This document shows positions 1 to 7,192 of a stretch of DNA of 9,007 bases, one piece after another. A model generated the notes under the pieces. That model was not told the origin of the DNA, ran no database searches, and saw only the letters and a list, made by a program, of their open reading frames with translations. A program made the translations under genes and the position numbers. Every line of letters begins with the position of its first letter. The first letter of the stretch is position 1. This DNA comes from Chthoniobacterales bacterium (GTDB taxonomy: Bacteria > Verrucomicrobiota > Verrucomicrobiia > Chthoniobacterales > UBA10450), in contig JACCXA010000259.1 in the NCBI GenBank assembly GCA_013697365.1, positions 1-9,007 of the forward strand, given 5' to 3'.

Positions 1-29
1 GAGTAACGCCGCGATTGTTTTCCTTCTGT

Positions 30-52
30 AGCGGCGGTTTATGGCCGCCGTT
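30..52. other. Inverted repeat downstream of ychF
   Basis: CGGCGG at 32..37 pairs with CCGCCG at 45..50 around a 7-base loop, and a G-T and an A-T pair can extend it at the base. It lies 64 bases past the ychF stop in the direction of transcription. No T-run follows it on either strand, so it is not a convincing intrinsic terminator. It could be a transcript-end structure or a chance GC-rich palindrome. Confidence 0.25.
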
Positions 53-115
53 CGCCCGCGCAGCATCGCGTTCGGGAGGTCACAGACCGCCGCTGCAAAA
101 AAAGGGGCGGCCGTG

Positions 116-1240
116 CTAAACGTTGAAGCGGAACTCCACCACGTCGCCGTCTTTGACGACGTACTCTTTCCCTTCGACCCGGAGCTTGCCTGCCTCCCGC
201 GCTTTCGCGGAAGAACCCAATGCAATCAAATCGTCGAAGTGCACAATCTCCGCGGCGATGAAGCCGCGCTCAAAATCACTGTGGATCACACCTGCGGCGG
301 CCGGCGCTTTGTCGCCTTCTCGAATGGTCCAGGCGCGGGTCTCTTTTTCGCCCGTGGTCAGATAGGTGCGGAGACCGAGCAGATGATAAACCGCGCGGAT
401 GAGCGCGCTCACGCCGCTGCCGGCCACGCCGAGGTCGCGCAGATATTCCAAAGCTTCCGTCTCGGTGAGATCCACCAGCTCGCTTTCGATTTGCGCGCTG
501 ATCACGACCGCTTCGCTTCCGAAATGCTGGCGCGCATAATCTTCCACCGCGCGCACATGCTGCCGCGCGGCGTTGCCTTCACCAGCTTGAGCGATCGGCG
601 AAAGATCGGACTCTGCCACGTTGCAGGCGAAGAGCGTTGGCTTCGATGAGAGCAGGAAAAAATCTTTCGCCAAGACCTCTTCGTCCTCGGAAAGCTCTGC
701 CGTGATCGCCGGCTTGCCGGTGTCGAGATGGGGCAGCAATTTCTCGATCACCGCGCTTTCGGCTTTGGCCGTCTTCGAGCCTGCACGCACCTCCTTTTGC
801 AAACGGTCGCGGCGCTTCTGCAGCGAAGCCAGATCAGCCAGAACCAGCTCGGTATTGATCACTTCAATATCGCGGACCGGATCGATCGTGCCGCTGACAT
901 GATGGATGTCGCCGTTCTCGAAGCAACGGACAACCTGTACAATCGCGTTCACTTCGCGGATGTGGCTGAGGAACTGATTCCCCAGGCCTTCGCCAGCACT
1001 TGCTCCTTTCACCAGGCCGGCGATATCCACGAACTCGATCGCCGCCGGGATCAGCTTCTGCGAACTGGAGAGCTTCGAGAGGACGTCGAGCCGCGGATCC
1101 GGCACGGTTACGACGCCGAGATTAGGATCGATCGTGCAGAAGGGGTAGTTGGCTGCCTGCGCTTTCCGAGTGCGCGTGACGGCATTGAAAAGCGTTGATT
1201 TCCCGACATTCGGCAGGCCGACGATTCCAGCGCTCAACAT
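116..1240 (-). CDS. ychF: Ribosome-associated ATPase YchF (Obg/OLA1 family)
   Basis: YchF is a cytoplasmic P-loop NTPase of the Obg superfamily that binds ribosomes and prefers ATP to GTP; bacterial members are linked to the oxidative stress response. The 374-residue product is full length. A Walker A motif GLPNVGKST lies at residues 8-16, a G3 motif DIAGLV at 72-77, and NVAE at 207-210 in place of the NKxD of true GTPases, the hallmark of ATP preference. NYPFCTIDPN at 31-40 is typical of the family. A helical insert follows the G3 region, and the C-terminal part from about residue 290 is the TGS domain. The ATG start puts the P-loop at its usual distance from the N-terminus. No Shine-Dalgarno is visible. 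It lies 62 bases below the metal ATPase stop on the same strand; co-transcription is possible but the two share no obvious function. I am very sure of the family. Confidence 0.97.
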   Translation of the reverse strand: MLSAGIVGLPNVGKSTLFNAVTRTRKAQAANYPFCTIDPNLGVVTVPDPRLDVLSKLSSSQKLIPAAIEFVDIAGLVKGASAGEGLGNQFLSHIREVNAIVQVVRCFENGDIHHVSGTIDPVRDIEVINTELVLADLASLQKRRDRLQKEVRAGSKTAKAESAVIEKLLPHLDTGKPAITAELSEDEEVLAKDFFLLSSKPTLFACNVAESDLSPIAQAGEGNAARQHVRAVEDYARQHFGSEAVVISAQIESELVDLTETEALEYLRDLGVAGSGVSALIRAVYHLLGLRTYLTTGEKETRAWTIREGDKAPAAAGVIHSDFERGFIAAEIVHFDDLIALGSSAKAREAGKLRVEGKEYVVKDGDVVEFRFNV

Positions 1241-1302
1241 AAGGCGCGGACGTTACTGTCTGATCGCGGTGCTCGCAATCCTCCGGCCGCAGCGTAGTCT
1301 CC

Positions 1303-3609
1303 CTACCGCTTCAGAAAGAGCAGTCGCAGGCTATTCAGGACAACGACAATGGTGCTGCCCTCGTGCGCAACGACGCCTAACGACAGCGGAATCCCTCTCG
1401 TCACCGCCAGTAATGCCATCACCACGACCGTCCCGAGGGCGATGGCGATGTTCTGGCCGATGATGCGCTTGGCGCGCCGGCTTAATTGGAAGGCGGTCAC
1501 GAAGTTCTCGAGCCGATCGTTCATCAACACCACTTCGGCTTGCTCCATCGCCGCGTCCGAGCCGCGGGCGCCCATCGCGACCCCCACGTCCGCTGCCGCG
1601 AGAGAGGGCGCGTCGTTCACGCCGTCGCCGATCATTGCGACTTTCCCGCCGGCCTTCTTCAACTCTTGCACAGCAGCGACCTTTGCCTCGGGCGACAAAG
1701 CGGCCTGCACTTCGTCCACGCCCGCCTGCTGGCCGATCATTTCCGCTGTGCCGACGCGGTCTCCCGTCAGCATCACGCTGCGAAGGCCGGCATGGCGGAG
1801 TTGATCGAGCATGGAGCGGGCTTCCGGGCGAAGCTGATCGCGCAGAAGAAAACGACCGCAGAATCCCGGGCCTGCTACCCAGACTTCCGCGACGTCGTGC
1901 TCATCCGCTGCCGAGGCGTCACCGACCGCGGTTTGCATGTTAGCGCGCACGAACTTGCTGCTCCCTAGAACGTGCAGCAATCCTCGATAGCGTGCGGTGA
2001 TTCCATCGCCCGCTTTCGAATCCGCCTGCGAGAACTCGAGGGAGGCGGCGCCGCGTTGTGCGCCAATCTTCTGCAGCGCGCGCGAAAGGGGGTGATGGGA
2101 AAGGCGCGCCAGATTGTAGGCTGCGGTCACGACGGCGTGTTCCTCCCCAGCGAAGGTGTCGATCCTTACCAGCGCCGGGACGCCTTCTGTCAGCGTGCCA
2201 GTTTTATCGAGCGCCACGGTGCGAACATCGGCCAGTGTCTCGATCGCGGCTCCGCCACGAAAAAGGACACCGCGGCGCGCGCCCGAGGCGATGGCCGAAA
2301 GGATAGCGGACGGAACGCTGAGCACCAGTGCGCACGGCGACATCACCACAAGCAAAGTCATCGCACGATAAAAAGCACTGCTCTGGCCAGCCTCTCCGAG
2401 CAAGGCAGGCCAACCGGCTCCCAGCCAGCCGAGAAGGAAGAAGGCGAGGCACGTAAGGAGCACGATGTATGTGTATCGGGTTCCAAATTTATCGCTAAAG
2501 CGCTGCGAAGGCGCCTTAAAGCGCTGCGCCTGCGCGATCAGATTCACGATTTTCTGCAAAGCGCTCTCGTGCGCCGGCCGGAGCACTTCACCATCGAGCA
2601 CACCCCAGACGTTCAAGGTTCCGGCAAGCGCAAGATCGCCCGGCTGTTTCGGCATGGGCCGTGATTCACCGGTCAGATTGGCTTCGTCGCATGCACTTTC
2701 CCCGCGCGTGATGCGAATATCCACCGGCACCTGTTCACCCGCGCGCACCCGCACCTGCATGCCGCTCGCGAGCAACTCCACCGCTGCCTCCCGCTCCTCG
2801 TCCGCCTCGAGAACCGTCGCGGTCTTAGGCGCGCCCCGCAGGAGGGCACCGATCTCTCTCTGCGTGCGCGCGCCGGCGTAATGTTCCATCGCGCCCGACG
2901 CCGAAAAGAGGAAGAGCAGCAGCGCACCTTCACTCCACGCCCCGATCAAGGCGGCGCCAAGCGCGACCGCGAGCATCAGGAAATGAATGTCCAGCTCGCC
3001 ACGGCGGAGGCGTGCCCAGGATGCGCCGGCGGCGTCCCACGCGCCGCAGATGTAGCTGAGACCGAAGAGAGGGAGCACCATGACCGACGCAGCCGCGAAA
3101 GACTGCGCCATGGTCGCCATCAGCCCGGTCACGAGACAAAGCGCGGCAAGCAGAGCCAGCTTCTTCCATTCATCGGGATTGGAATGCGGCGCCGGCTCTC
3201 CGCAGCACGCCACGCGCGGCCAGCCCAGCGTGTTCCATTGCCAGAAGCGCGTCGCGGTGCGGCAAGTCAGTTTCTCGATGACGGTGCTGCCGAGAACATC
3301 CTTCACCACCACATTCGCGTCGCCCACTTTGCGCGAAGGCGCTTCGCCGCATTGCTCGCAAATTCCACGCGCGTCCACGATGCCGCATTGTTTCTCCCGG
3401 TCCGCGACCACTTCGCTGACGCGATCGGCGATGCGCCGGCCGCGATCGTTGCCGAGGGTAGCTATTGAAAGGAGATGGTTCTTCGGTTGAAACGCGACTG
3501 CTTCCAGTTGCGGCTCTTCCGCCAGCAAACGCGCCACTTGCTTGTAGACGCAATGAGCGTCCTGGCGGAGCGGTGCCGCGGCGGGTTGCTTCTGAGAATC
3601 GAGCGGCAT
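1303..3609 (-). CDS. Heavy-metal-translocating P1B-type ATPase, P1B-4-like
   Basis: This is an inner-membrane pump exporting transition metal ions at the cost of ATP. The 768 residues contain the actuator TGES (313-316), the phosphorylation site DKTGT (468-472), the P1B-specific SHHPLS (504-509), TGD (615-617) and the hinge GDGVNDAP (661-668). The metal-site helix carries SPCAL (424-428), and the last membrane helix carries HEGST (749-753). SPC with an HEG-type motif marks the P1B-4 group (CtpD, CzcP, CoaT, PfeT relatives), which handle Co, Zn, Fe or Ni; the exact metal cannot be read from sequence. About eight membrane helices are visible near 150-190, 209-240, 380-440 and 718-763. The first 140 residues resemble a degenerate HMA fold without its CxxC but with other cysteines (C20, C75, C84, C87, C116, C135, C136), which is unusual for P1B-4. 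The ATG start has no visible Shine-Dalgarno. Confidence 0.93.
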   Translation of the reverse strand: MPLDSQKQPAAAPLRQDAHCVYKQVARLLAEEPQLEAVAFQPKNHLLSIATLGNDRGRRIADRVSEVVADREKQCGIVDARGICEQCGEAPSRKVGDANVVVKDVLGSTVIEKLTCRTATRFWQWNTLGWPRVACCGEPAPHSNPDEWKKLALLAALCLVTGLMATMAQSFAAASVMVLPLFGLSYICGAWDAAGASWARLRRGELDIHFLMLAVALGAALIGAWSEGALLLFLFSASGAMEHYAGARTQREIGALLRGAPKTATVLEADEEREAAVELLASGMQVRVRAGEQVPVDIRITRGESACDEANLTGESRPMPKQPGDLALAGTLNVWGVLDGEVLRPAHESALQKIVNLIAQAQRFKAPSQRFSDKFGTRYTYIVLLTCLAFFLLGWLGAGWPALLGEAGQSSAFYRAMTLLVVMSPCALVLSVPSAILSAIASGARRGVLFRGGAAIETLADVRTVALDKTGTLTEGVPALVRIDTFAGEEHAVVTAAYNLARLSHHPLSRALQKIGAQRGAASLEFSQADSKAGDGITARYRGLLHVLGSSKFVRANMQTAVGDASAADEHDVAEVWVAGPGFCGRFLLRDQLRPEARSMLDQLRHAGLRSVMLTGDRVGTAEMIGQQAGVDEVQAALSPEAKVAAVQELKKAGGKVAMIGDGVNDAPSLAAADVGVAMGARGSDAAMEQAEVVLMNDRLENFVTAFQLSRRAKRIIGQNIAIALGTVVVMALLAVTRGIPLSLGVVAHEGSTIVVVLNSLRLLFLKR

Positions 3610-3698
3610 CGGAAGGGAGGATACGCGGGCGCTGCCTGCGCTCTAGCGAAATGCTGACGTGTCCCGCCCACGGTCTACGCCGGCCCGGGGGCAGGCTA

Positions 3699-5288
3699 TC
3701 AGTCCAAGGCGTAAACTTCGATCAGCGCCACGCCCGTTGTGCCGCCGTTCCCACGGACGATCGCAGTGTGCGAAGTCGGCGGGAGCGTGGCGACAACCGC
3801 CGACTCGAGATCGTCCGTCGGTGGCACCGTGCTTGCAATGATCTCTGCTTCCTGACCGCCGGTGCGCCAGTTGTCGTTGCTAGCGATCGGGACGCCGTCG
3901 CGGTTAAACAGTTCCAGTGTTGGATCGGCTAACTTACCCGGCAGAGAAAGCGACGGGCCGATCGCCCGCACGATCACTTTCTTCGTCGTCGATCCCGAAA
4001 TGATGAAGCCTCCGATGCTGACGTTGTCGCCCGTTTCCACCAGTCCGCGGCTAGAGATGTTGGCCAGCGTGGAATCCACCGCCCGATCGAGATCATAAAC
4101 CTCAACCAAGCCAATGCCGGTGCCGCCGCCAGCTCCGCGCACAATCGCGGTGTAGACGGTACTGTTTGCTGGCAATGTCGCCAGGATCGCCGACTCAAAG
4201 TCATTCGACGGCGCCAGAGTGCTGGTGAAAATCTCCAGTGCCTGACCTCCCGTGCGCCAATCGTCGTTCGACCCGATCGATCCCGACGGGCCGAAGAGTT
4301 CTAGCGTCGGGTCCTCCAGTTTCCCGACCAGTGGCAGCGAAGGTCCGATTGCGCGCACGATAACTTTCTTCGGCTGCGTGCCGGTTACGATGAAACCGCC
4401 GATGAGTATATTATCATCGGTCTGAACTCGAAGGCGGGTCGAGATGTTGGCGAGGACGGCGAGCGAAGCCGAAAAACCTCCCAGATGATAAACCGTTCCG
4501 CTGGTGCTGCTCACCCACGCTTCGCCCGTCGACTCGTCGAGGCCGATGCCACTGAGACCGCTCACGCCTGTGGGAAGCGCCAAATACCGCACGAATTTCC
4601 CGGTGGGCGTAAGTTCCAGCACCCGCGACTCAATGTTGCTAACAAGGAGAAGGTTGCCATTAGAAGCGATTTCGATGTCGCCCAAGTTGACCTCGAAGAC
4701 ACTTGCCGCGAGCTGCAAAGAATTTAAAACGCTTCCAGTCGTGGTGCTAATCTCGGCGATTCGATTTTGATCGGTGTCTCCTGGAACCCTTCCCCTGACA
4801 AGGAAGAATGTGTTGCGGCCAGCATGATAGGCCGCCCCAACCACGTCACTCGCACCGAATGACGTAGGGAGACTGTCGAAAATCGCCCCGGTGACTTTGT
4901 TCACGGCGTAAATATCGGCAAGACCGCTTTCGCCATTAATCATCAAAAGCGTTCCCTTGGGAATGGAGGTCGAGCCGAGCGTCAGCCGTTCTGGGGCGAA
5001 TTCGATATCTGCATGGTTCGCGGCTTCGCCCGGACGTGCAATGGAGGCCAGAAATGTCGCAGTCGTCGAGTAACTACGCAGATCCGCCCCGGAGGACCCG
5101 TAAATCCACACGTTCCTCGCCGTGTCATCAAAACCGGAACCTACGAGCTGGCCGATTCCCGGACTGAATTGGTCGATTAAGGTGAGAGCCGCGGAAGCGG
5201 GTTGAGCGGCCGAATTGGCGAGGGCGAATGCGATTGCGATGCCTGCTAATCTTTTCTCGCGTGTTTTCATTGTGCGTTTCGGGTTCAT
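3699..5288 (-). CDS. Secreted beta-propeller-like protein with two C-terminal beta modules
   Basis: The 529-residue product begins with a likely Sec signal peptide: a basic n-region, a hydrophobic core around 15-25, and an Ala-rich cleavage region ending near PASA (30-33). Residues 35-270 contain repeated short strand patterns with phrases such as LTPTGKFVRYLALP, GLSGIGLDESTGEAWV and GNLLLVSN, which resemble NHL or SMP-30-type propeller blades. Residues 278-401 and 407-529 are two copies of one module, about 65 percent identical by hand alignment. No enzymatic motif is evident, nor a C-terminal PEP-CTERM, LPXTG or membrane anchor; the protein stops at the end of the second module. Function is unknown, and a role as an exported surface or matrix protein is only an inference. 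ATG at 5288 was used; an in-frame ATG at 5270 also leaves an intact signal peptide. The start overlaps a small upstream ORF as ATGA. Confidence 0.85.
   Translation of the reverse strand: MNPKRTMKTREKRLAGIAIAFALANSAAQPASAALTLIDQFSPGIGQLVGSGFDDTARNVWIYGSSGADLRSYSTTATFLASIARPGEAANHADIEFAPERLTLGSTSIPKGTLLMINGESGLADIYAVNKVTGAIFDSLPTSFGASDVVGAAYHAGRNTFFLVRGRVPGDTDQNRIAEISTTTGSVLNSLQLAASVFEVNLGDIEIASNGNLLLVSNIESRVLELTPTGKFVRYLALPTGVSGLSGIGLDESTGEAWVSSTSGTVYHLGGFSASLAVLANISTRLRVQTDDNILIGGFIVTGTQPKKVIVRAIGPSLPLVGKLEDPTLELFGPSGSIGSNDDWRTGGQALEIFTSTLAPSNDFESAILATLPANSTVYTAIVRGAGGGTGIGLVEVYDLDRAVDSTLANISSRGLVETGDNVSIGGFIISGSTTKKVIVRAIGPSLSLPGKLADPTLELFNRDGVPIASNDNWRTGGQEAEIIASTVPPTDDLESAVVATLPPTSHTAIVRGNGGTTGVALIEVYALD
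3702..4070 (-). repeat. Second copy of the IGGF/VRAIGPSL protein module
   Basis: This encodes residues 407-529, the extreme C-terminus. It has the same landmark order as the first copy: LANISS, IGGFI, KKVIVRAIGPSL, DPTLELF, SNDNWRTGG, TAIVRG and IEVYALD. It is joined to the first copy by a linker of about five residues. Its last residue is directly followed by the stop codon, so nothing lies beyond it. Confidence 0.85.
4086..4457 (-). repeat. First copy of the IGGF/VRAIGPSL protein module
   Basis: This encodes residues 278-401 of the secreted protein. It opens with LANIST, passes through IGGFI, KKVIVRAIGPSL, DPTLELF, SNDDWRTGG and TAIVRG, and closes with LVEVYDLD. About 80 of 123 aligned positions are identical to the second copy, with small indels after the DPTLELF and LPANS segments. 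The divergence points to an old duplication or a family-wide modular design rather than a recent copy. Confidence 0.85.
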
Positions 5289-5431
5289 TGAGCGTTCTGG
5301 TTGAGGTCGGACGGGAGCTGCTGCCCGGACACCGGCAGTTCCTGGCGCATCGCGATTTTCAAATCCAACGGGTTGACGCGGTACACCTCCGGCTTACGCC
5401 TATAACCCACCTTGACCTCGCCTGCATCCAT
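5285..5431 (-). CDS. Possible 48-residue ORF overlapping the secreted-protein start
   Basis: An ATG at 5431 opens 48 codons ending in a TGA that overlaps the next ATG as ATGA, the arrangement seen in translationally coupled genes. The third codon position is about 79 percent G or C by hand count, higher than expected for noncoding DNA here and consistent with real coding. The product is hydrophilic, contains VGYRRKPEVYRVNPLDL and ends in LNQNAQ, with no signal peptide or membrane helix. An in-frame stop lies 18 bases upstream of the ATG, so in the present sequence it does not extend further. I do not recognise it. It could be a small protein, the tail of a broken gene, or chance; a 62-codon open stretch also exists on the opposite strand. 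Confidence 0.35.
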   Translation of the reverse strand: MDAGEVKVGYRRKPEVYRVNPLDLKIAMRQELPVSGQQLPSDLNQNAQ

Positions 5432-5475
5432 TCGAGGTGGCGGCAGGGGTCATCCTTTTCAGCAGATGACACCGA

Positions 5476-5488
5476 ATGACTCAGTCAT
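5476..5488. repeat. 13-base palindrome ATGACTCAGTCAT
   Basis: ATGACT and AGTCAT are perfect inverted arms around one central C. This is the symmetry of a dimeric DNA-binding site, but no known bacterial operator is recognised. It lies 45 bases upstream of the small ORF start, in the right place for a regulator of 5431 leftward. A chance origin is quite possible. Confidence 0.2.
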
Positions 5489-5683
5489 GGACACACAACG
5501 TTCAGTGCGCTGCCCGAATGCTCGAACTGTCGCGCAGAGCGAGCATTCAACATCCTGGGCGCTGAAGCGTCACCGGAAACCCTGCTGGAAGCCGTCCACG
5601 AGTACATCGCGGGGCACAACAAGCGATTGCAAAGCGTCTCATTGCGGAGGCTTTTCAGCAATTCGCGATATTCAGTCTCGTAG
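5480..5683 (+). pseudogene. Plus-strand open fragment, possibly a gene remnant
   Basis: Between a TGA at 5477 and a TAG at 5681 there is an open plus-strand frame of 67 codons without a convincing start. Its middle reads like real protein (SPETLLEAVHEYIAGHNKRL), and about two thirds of its codons end in G or C. The YI..HN pattern loosely recalls the C-terminal helix of IS630-type transposases, but the usual downstream PF.W motif is missing. I would not assign a family. It may equally be a chance frame. Confidence 0.18.
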
Positions 5684-6098
5684 CCGCTCGTACACCCAAT
5701 CCGTGCGCCAATATCGTTCGCGGCTGAGCGCACCTGCATAGGCTCGGAGCCAACGTGCCGAGCCTTGCAGGGTTCGAACATCGGGATTCTTGGACCGGGC
5801 TTTTTGGTTCAGCCAGTACCAGAGCCGAGTAGTTTCGCGCTTGCGGCACTTGGCGTGGTAGTTGCCGGTGCGACGAAATTACTTCGCCGTCGTAAATCTC
5901 GAACCCCGCGAATGTGATGGCCCCTGGCGAATGCTTCCCAGGCAGCATCCTTGAACCGTGGAGATCCCGGCACCCCGGGAACCCAGCAAAATCCTTAAAC
6001 CGCTCGACGCGGTTAGTGCGTAATTCAAACGCCCTGAGGCCTTGTTGCTCCGAGCCCGATACCTTCCGCCTTCCGGCTGTTGTTGCCGCTCTCGATGC
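5672..6098 (-). pseudogene. Possible frameshifted gene remnant of unknown function
   Basis: Two minus-strand frames look more protein-like than their alternatives. The upstream one, open from 6098, includes GLRAFELRTNRVERFKDFAG and later LPGKHSPGAITF and GFEIYDGEVI near 5882. From 5878 a different frame continues with NYHAKCRKRETTRLWYWLNQ and ends in WVYERLRD before a TGA at 5672..5674; it carries seven tryptophans in about 68 residues. A single frameshift near 5880 would join them into a protein of about 140 residues. Codon third positions are 61-65 percent G or C, only mildly supportive. No start codon with clear signals is seen, and I do not recognise a family. Alternatives are two unrelated chance frames or a sequencing indel in a real gene. 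Confidence 0.25.
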
Positions 6099-6246
6099 CT
6101 AATAATAGCCTCACGAGAGGTGTGGGAAACGGTCCGAGCAGACGCGCAAGAAATCGAGAAGATTATTAGCGGCGGTCAGACCGAAACAGGCGGGAGTGCA
6201 TTGCAAAATTCATCCCTCTTTTCGCAAGGGGCCGACTAAGCCGTCC

Positions 6247-6729
6247 TTAATAGGTGACCTGCTTTGGCAGGGTCTTCGCGGCCTCGATCCATTCGCCCAC
6301 CTGCTTTTCCGTGGGCACCTTGCCCGTCAGCTTTTGCGCGTCGTTTACCTCTTTCAGCTTAGCTGCCAAGTTCGCCGCATTGCGCTGCCCGAGCTCGGCC
6401 ACAGAGTCCACTCCGGCGACTTCGAGCAGTTCGGCCGTCTGGCCAGCTATGCCCTTAATGCGGAAGAGATCCGCGTAGTTCACAAATTTCAGGATTTGCC
6501 CCGCCGGCACACCGCTCTTCGCGGCTAGGTCTTCGCGGCCCTTCGGGGTTGCCCCCTGCTCGAGCAACTCATCCACGCTGGTCACACCGGCGGTTTTGAG
6601 CTTCGCCTCGGTGGTGGAGGCGATTCCCTGAATTAAAGTCAGCTTCCCTTTCGCGCCCTTCGGCTTGTCGGCCGCCTGAAGGTTGAACGCGAGTGAACCG
6701 GCTAGGAAGAGAACGGGGAGCAATTTCAT
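6247..6729 (-). CDS. Exported DUF4332 helix-hairpin-helix protein
   Basis: The 160-residue product starts with a clear signal peptide, MKLLPVLFLAGSLAFNLQA, with likely cleavage after Ala 19. The mature part matches the DUF4332 pattern of two tandem helix-hairpin-helix-like units. The first unit has LIQGIASTTEAKLKTAGV followed by a VDELLEQGATPKGREDLA stretch; the second has LFRIKGIAGQTAELLEVAGV, then LGQRNAANLAAKL and a closing VGEWIEAAKTL helix. Such folds usually bind nucleic acid or act as protein scaffolds, and DUF4332 has no settled function. A signal peptide on this domain is notable. ATG at 6729 was preferred to an in-frame GTG at 6765 because it places the n-region directly before the hydrophobic core. 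No Shine-Dalgarno is visible. The gene has no close neighbour and is probably monocistronic. Confidence 0.85.
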   Translation of the reverse strand: MKLLPVLFLAGSLAFNLQAADKPKGAKGKLTLIQGIASTTEAKLKTAGVTSVDELLEQGATPKGREDLAAKSGVPAGQILKFVNYADLFRIKGIAGQTAELLEVAGVDSVAELGQRNAANLAAKLKEVNDAQKLTGKVPTEKQVGEWIEAAKTLPKQVTY

Positions 6730-7069
6730 ATTGCCGTGATCGTACCAGATGAAAGCGACTTTCACGAGCAGGAAGCGCGGGATTTGTCGTCGAGATGCAC
6801 CCGAAATTCAGTCCTAACCGCCTCGGTTCCGGAGCACTCTCTTCGCGAACGCGACTGGTTGATGATCACCGCTGCTACCAGATCTGCCCGGCGGGGCGCT
6901 AGCGGAAAGAACCTAGGCGGAGAAATGCCGCTTCTAGTAATGCAGGAGTAATGCAGGATTCGCTCCAAAGAGAAGAACTATCGAAGTTGCGAACACCCCC
7001 CTCGCTTAGTTTCAATTGCTGTGGAAGGGGCACCATAAGAGCACCACGGGGAGAAGGGTCGGGCTCAGG
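6730..7069. other. Intergenic region between DUF4332 gene and tRNA
   Basis: About 340 bases without a supported gene. Apart from the 11-base tandem duplication at 6937..6958, I see only GC-rich unique sequence. The promoter of the DUF4332 gene should lie near 6740..6850, but no good minus-10/minus-35 pair was found there. Confidence 0.5.
6937..6958. repeat. Tandem duplication of GTAATGCAGGA
   Basis: Two perfect, adjacent copies of the 11-base unit GTAATGCAGGA occupy 6937..6947 and 6948..6958. This is a small slip-type duplication in noncoding DNA and may vary in copy number between strains. Confidence 0.8.
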
Positions 7070-7090
7070 CAAACAAAGGCGGCCCACCTT
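7070..7090 (-). terminator. Possible intrinsic terminator of tRNA-Pro
   Basis: Read on the minus strand, AAGGTG and CGCCTT form a six-pair stem with one G-T wobble and a three-base loop, followed by TGTTTG. It begins 18 bases after the tRNA 3' end. The stem is short and the T-tract is interrupted by G, so it is only a plausible terminator. Confidence 0.35.
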
Positions 7091-7108
7091 CACGAGGCTA
7101 AACAAATA

Positions 7109-7182
7109 TCGGGCCGGCGGGATTCGAACCCGCGACCTCTTGAACCCCATTCAAGCGCACTACCAAGCTGTGCTACGGCCCG
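7109..7182 (-). tRNA. tRNA-Pro (anticodon GGG)
   Basis: The 74-base minus-strand sequence folds into a full cloverleaf: acceptor CGGGCCG/CGGCCCG, D-arm GCAC/GTGC with loop AGCTTGGTA, anticodon arm CTTGA/TCAAG with loop ATGGGGT, variable AGGTC, and T-arm GCGGG/CCCGC with loop TTCGAAT. Loop position 33 is T, so the anticodon is GGG, reading CCC and CCU. The C1-G72 pair and A73 are the bacterial proline identity set, G37 fits tRNA-Pro, and an A32-T38 pair is the known conserved feature of this isoacceptor. The 3' CCA is not encoded (TAT follows the discriminator base), so it must be added enzymatically. Confidence 0.96.
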
Positions 7183-7192
7183 ATGTGCGGCC

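Larger units (their letters stand above)
5432..6246. other. Gene-poor stretch with degraded-looking frames
   Basis: About 815 bases hold no intact recognisable gene. The separate items are a short palindrome at 5476..5488, a plus-strand open frame at 5480..5683, and two minus-strand frames at 5672..6098 that could be joined by one frameshift. From 6099 to 6246 I see only a weak bulged hairpin around CCCTCTTTTCGCAAGGGG, beyond the DUF4332 stop and without a T-run. The patchwork suggests decayed or inserted DNA between functional genes, but no inverted terminal repeats or target duplications were found by eye. Confidence 0.5.

Noticed and set aside
97..103. Seven-base T-tract after ychF (minus strand) as an intrinsic terminator
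   Set aside because: No stable stem lies directly before the T-run; the complementary GC blocks would place it inside the loop.
41..649. Plus-strand open frame of 202 codons
   Set aside because: It is antisense to the unmistakable ychF gene, and its product has no recognisable motif; GC-rich coding DNA commonly leaves such open shadows.
1972..3490. Several plus-strand open frames of 130-230 codons
   Set aside because: All lie opposite the P1B ATPase, whose motifs run unbroken along the minus strand. Their products are low-complexity and Arg/Ala-rich.
5882..5948. LPGKHSPGAITF as a phage tail-tube (gp19-like) motif
   Set aside because: The resemblance covers only about a dozen residues, the rest of that domain is missing, and no other phage gene is nearby.
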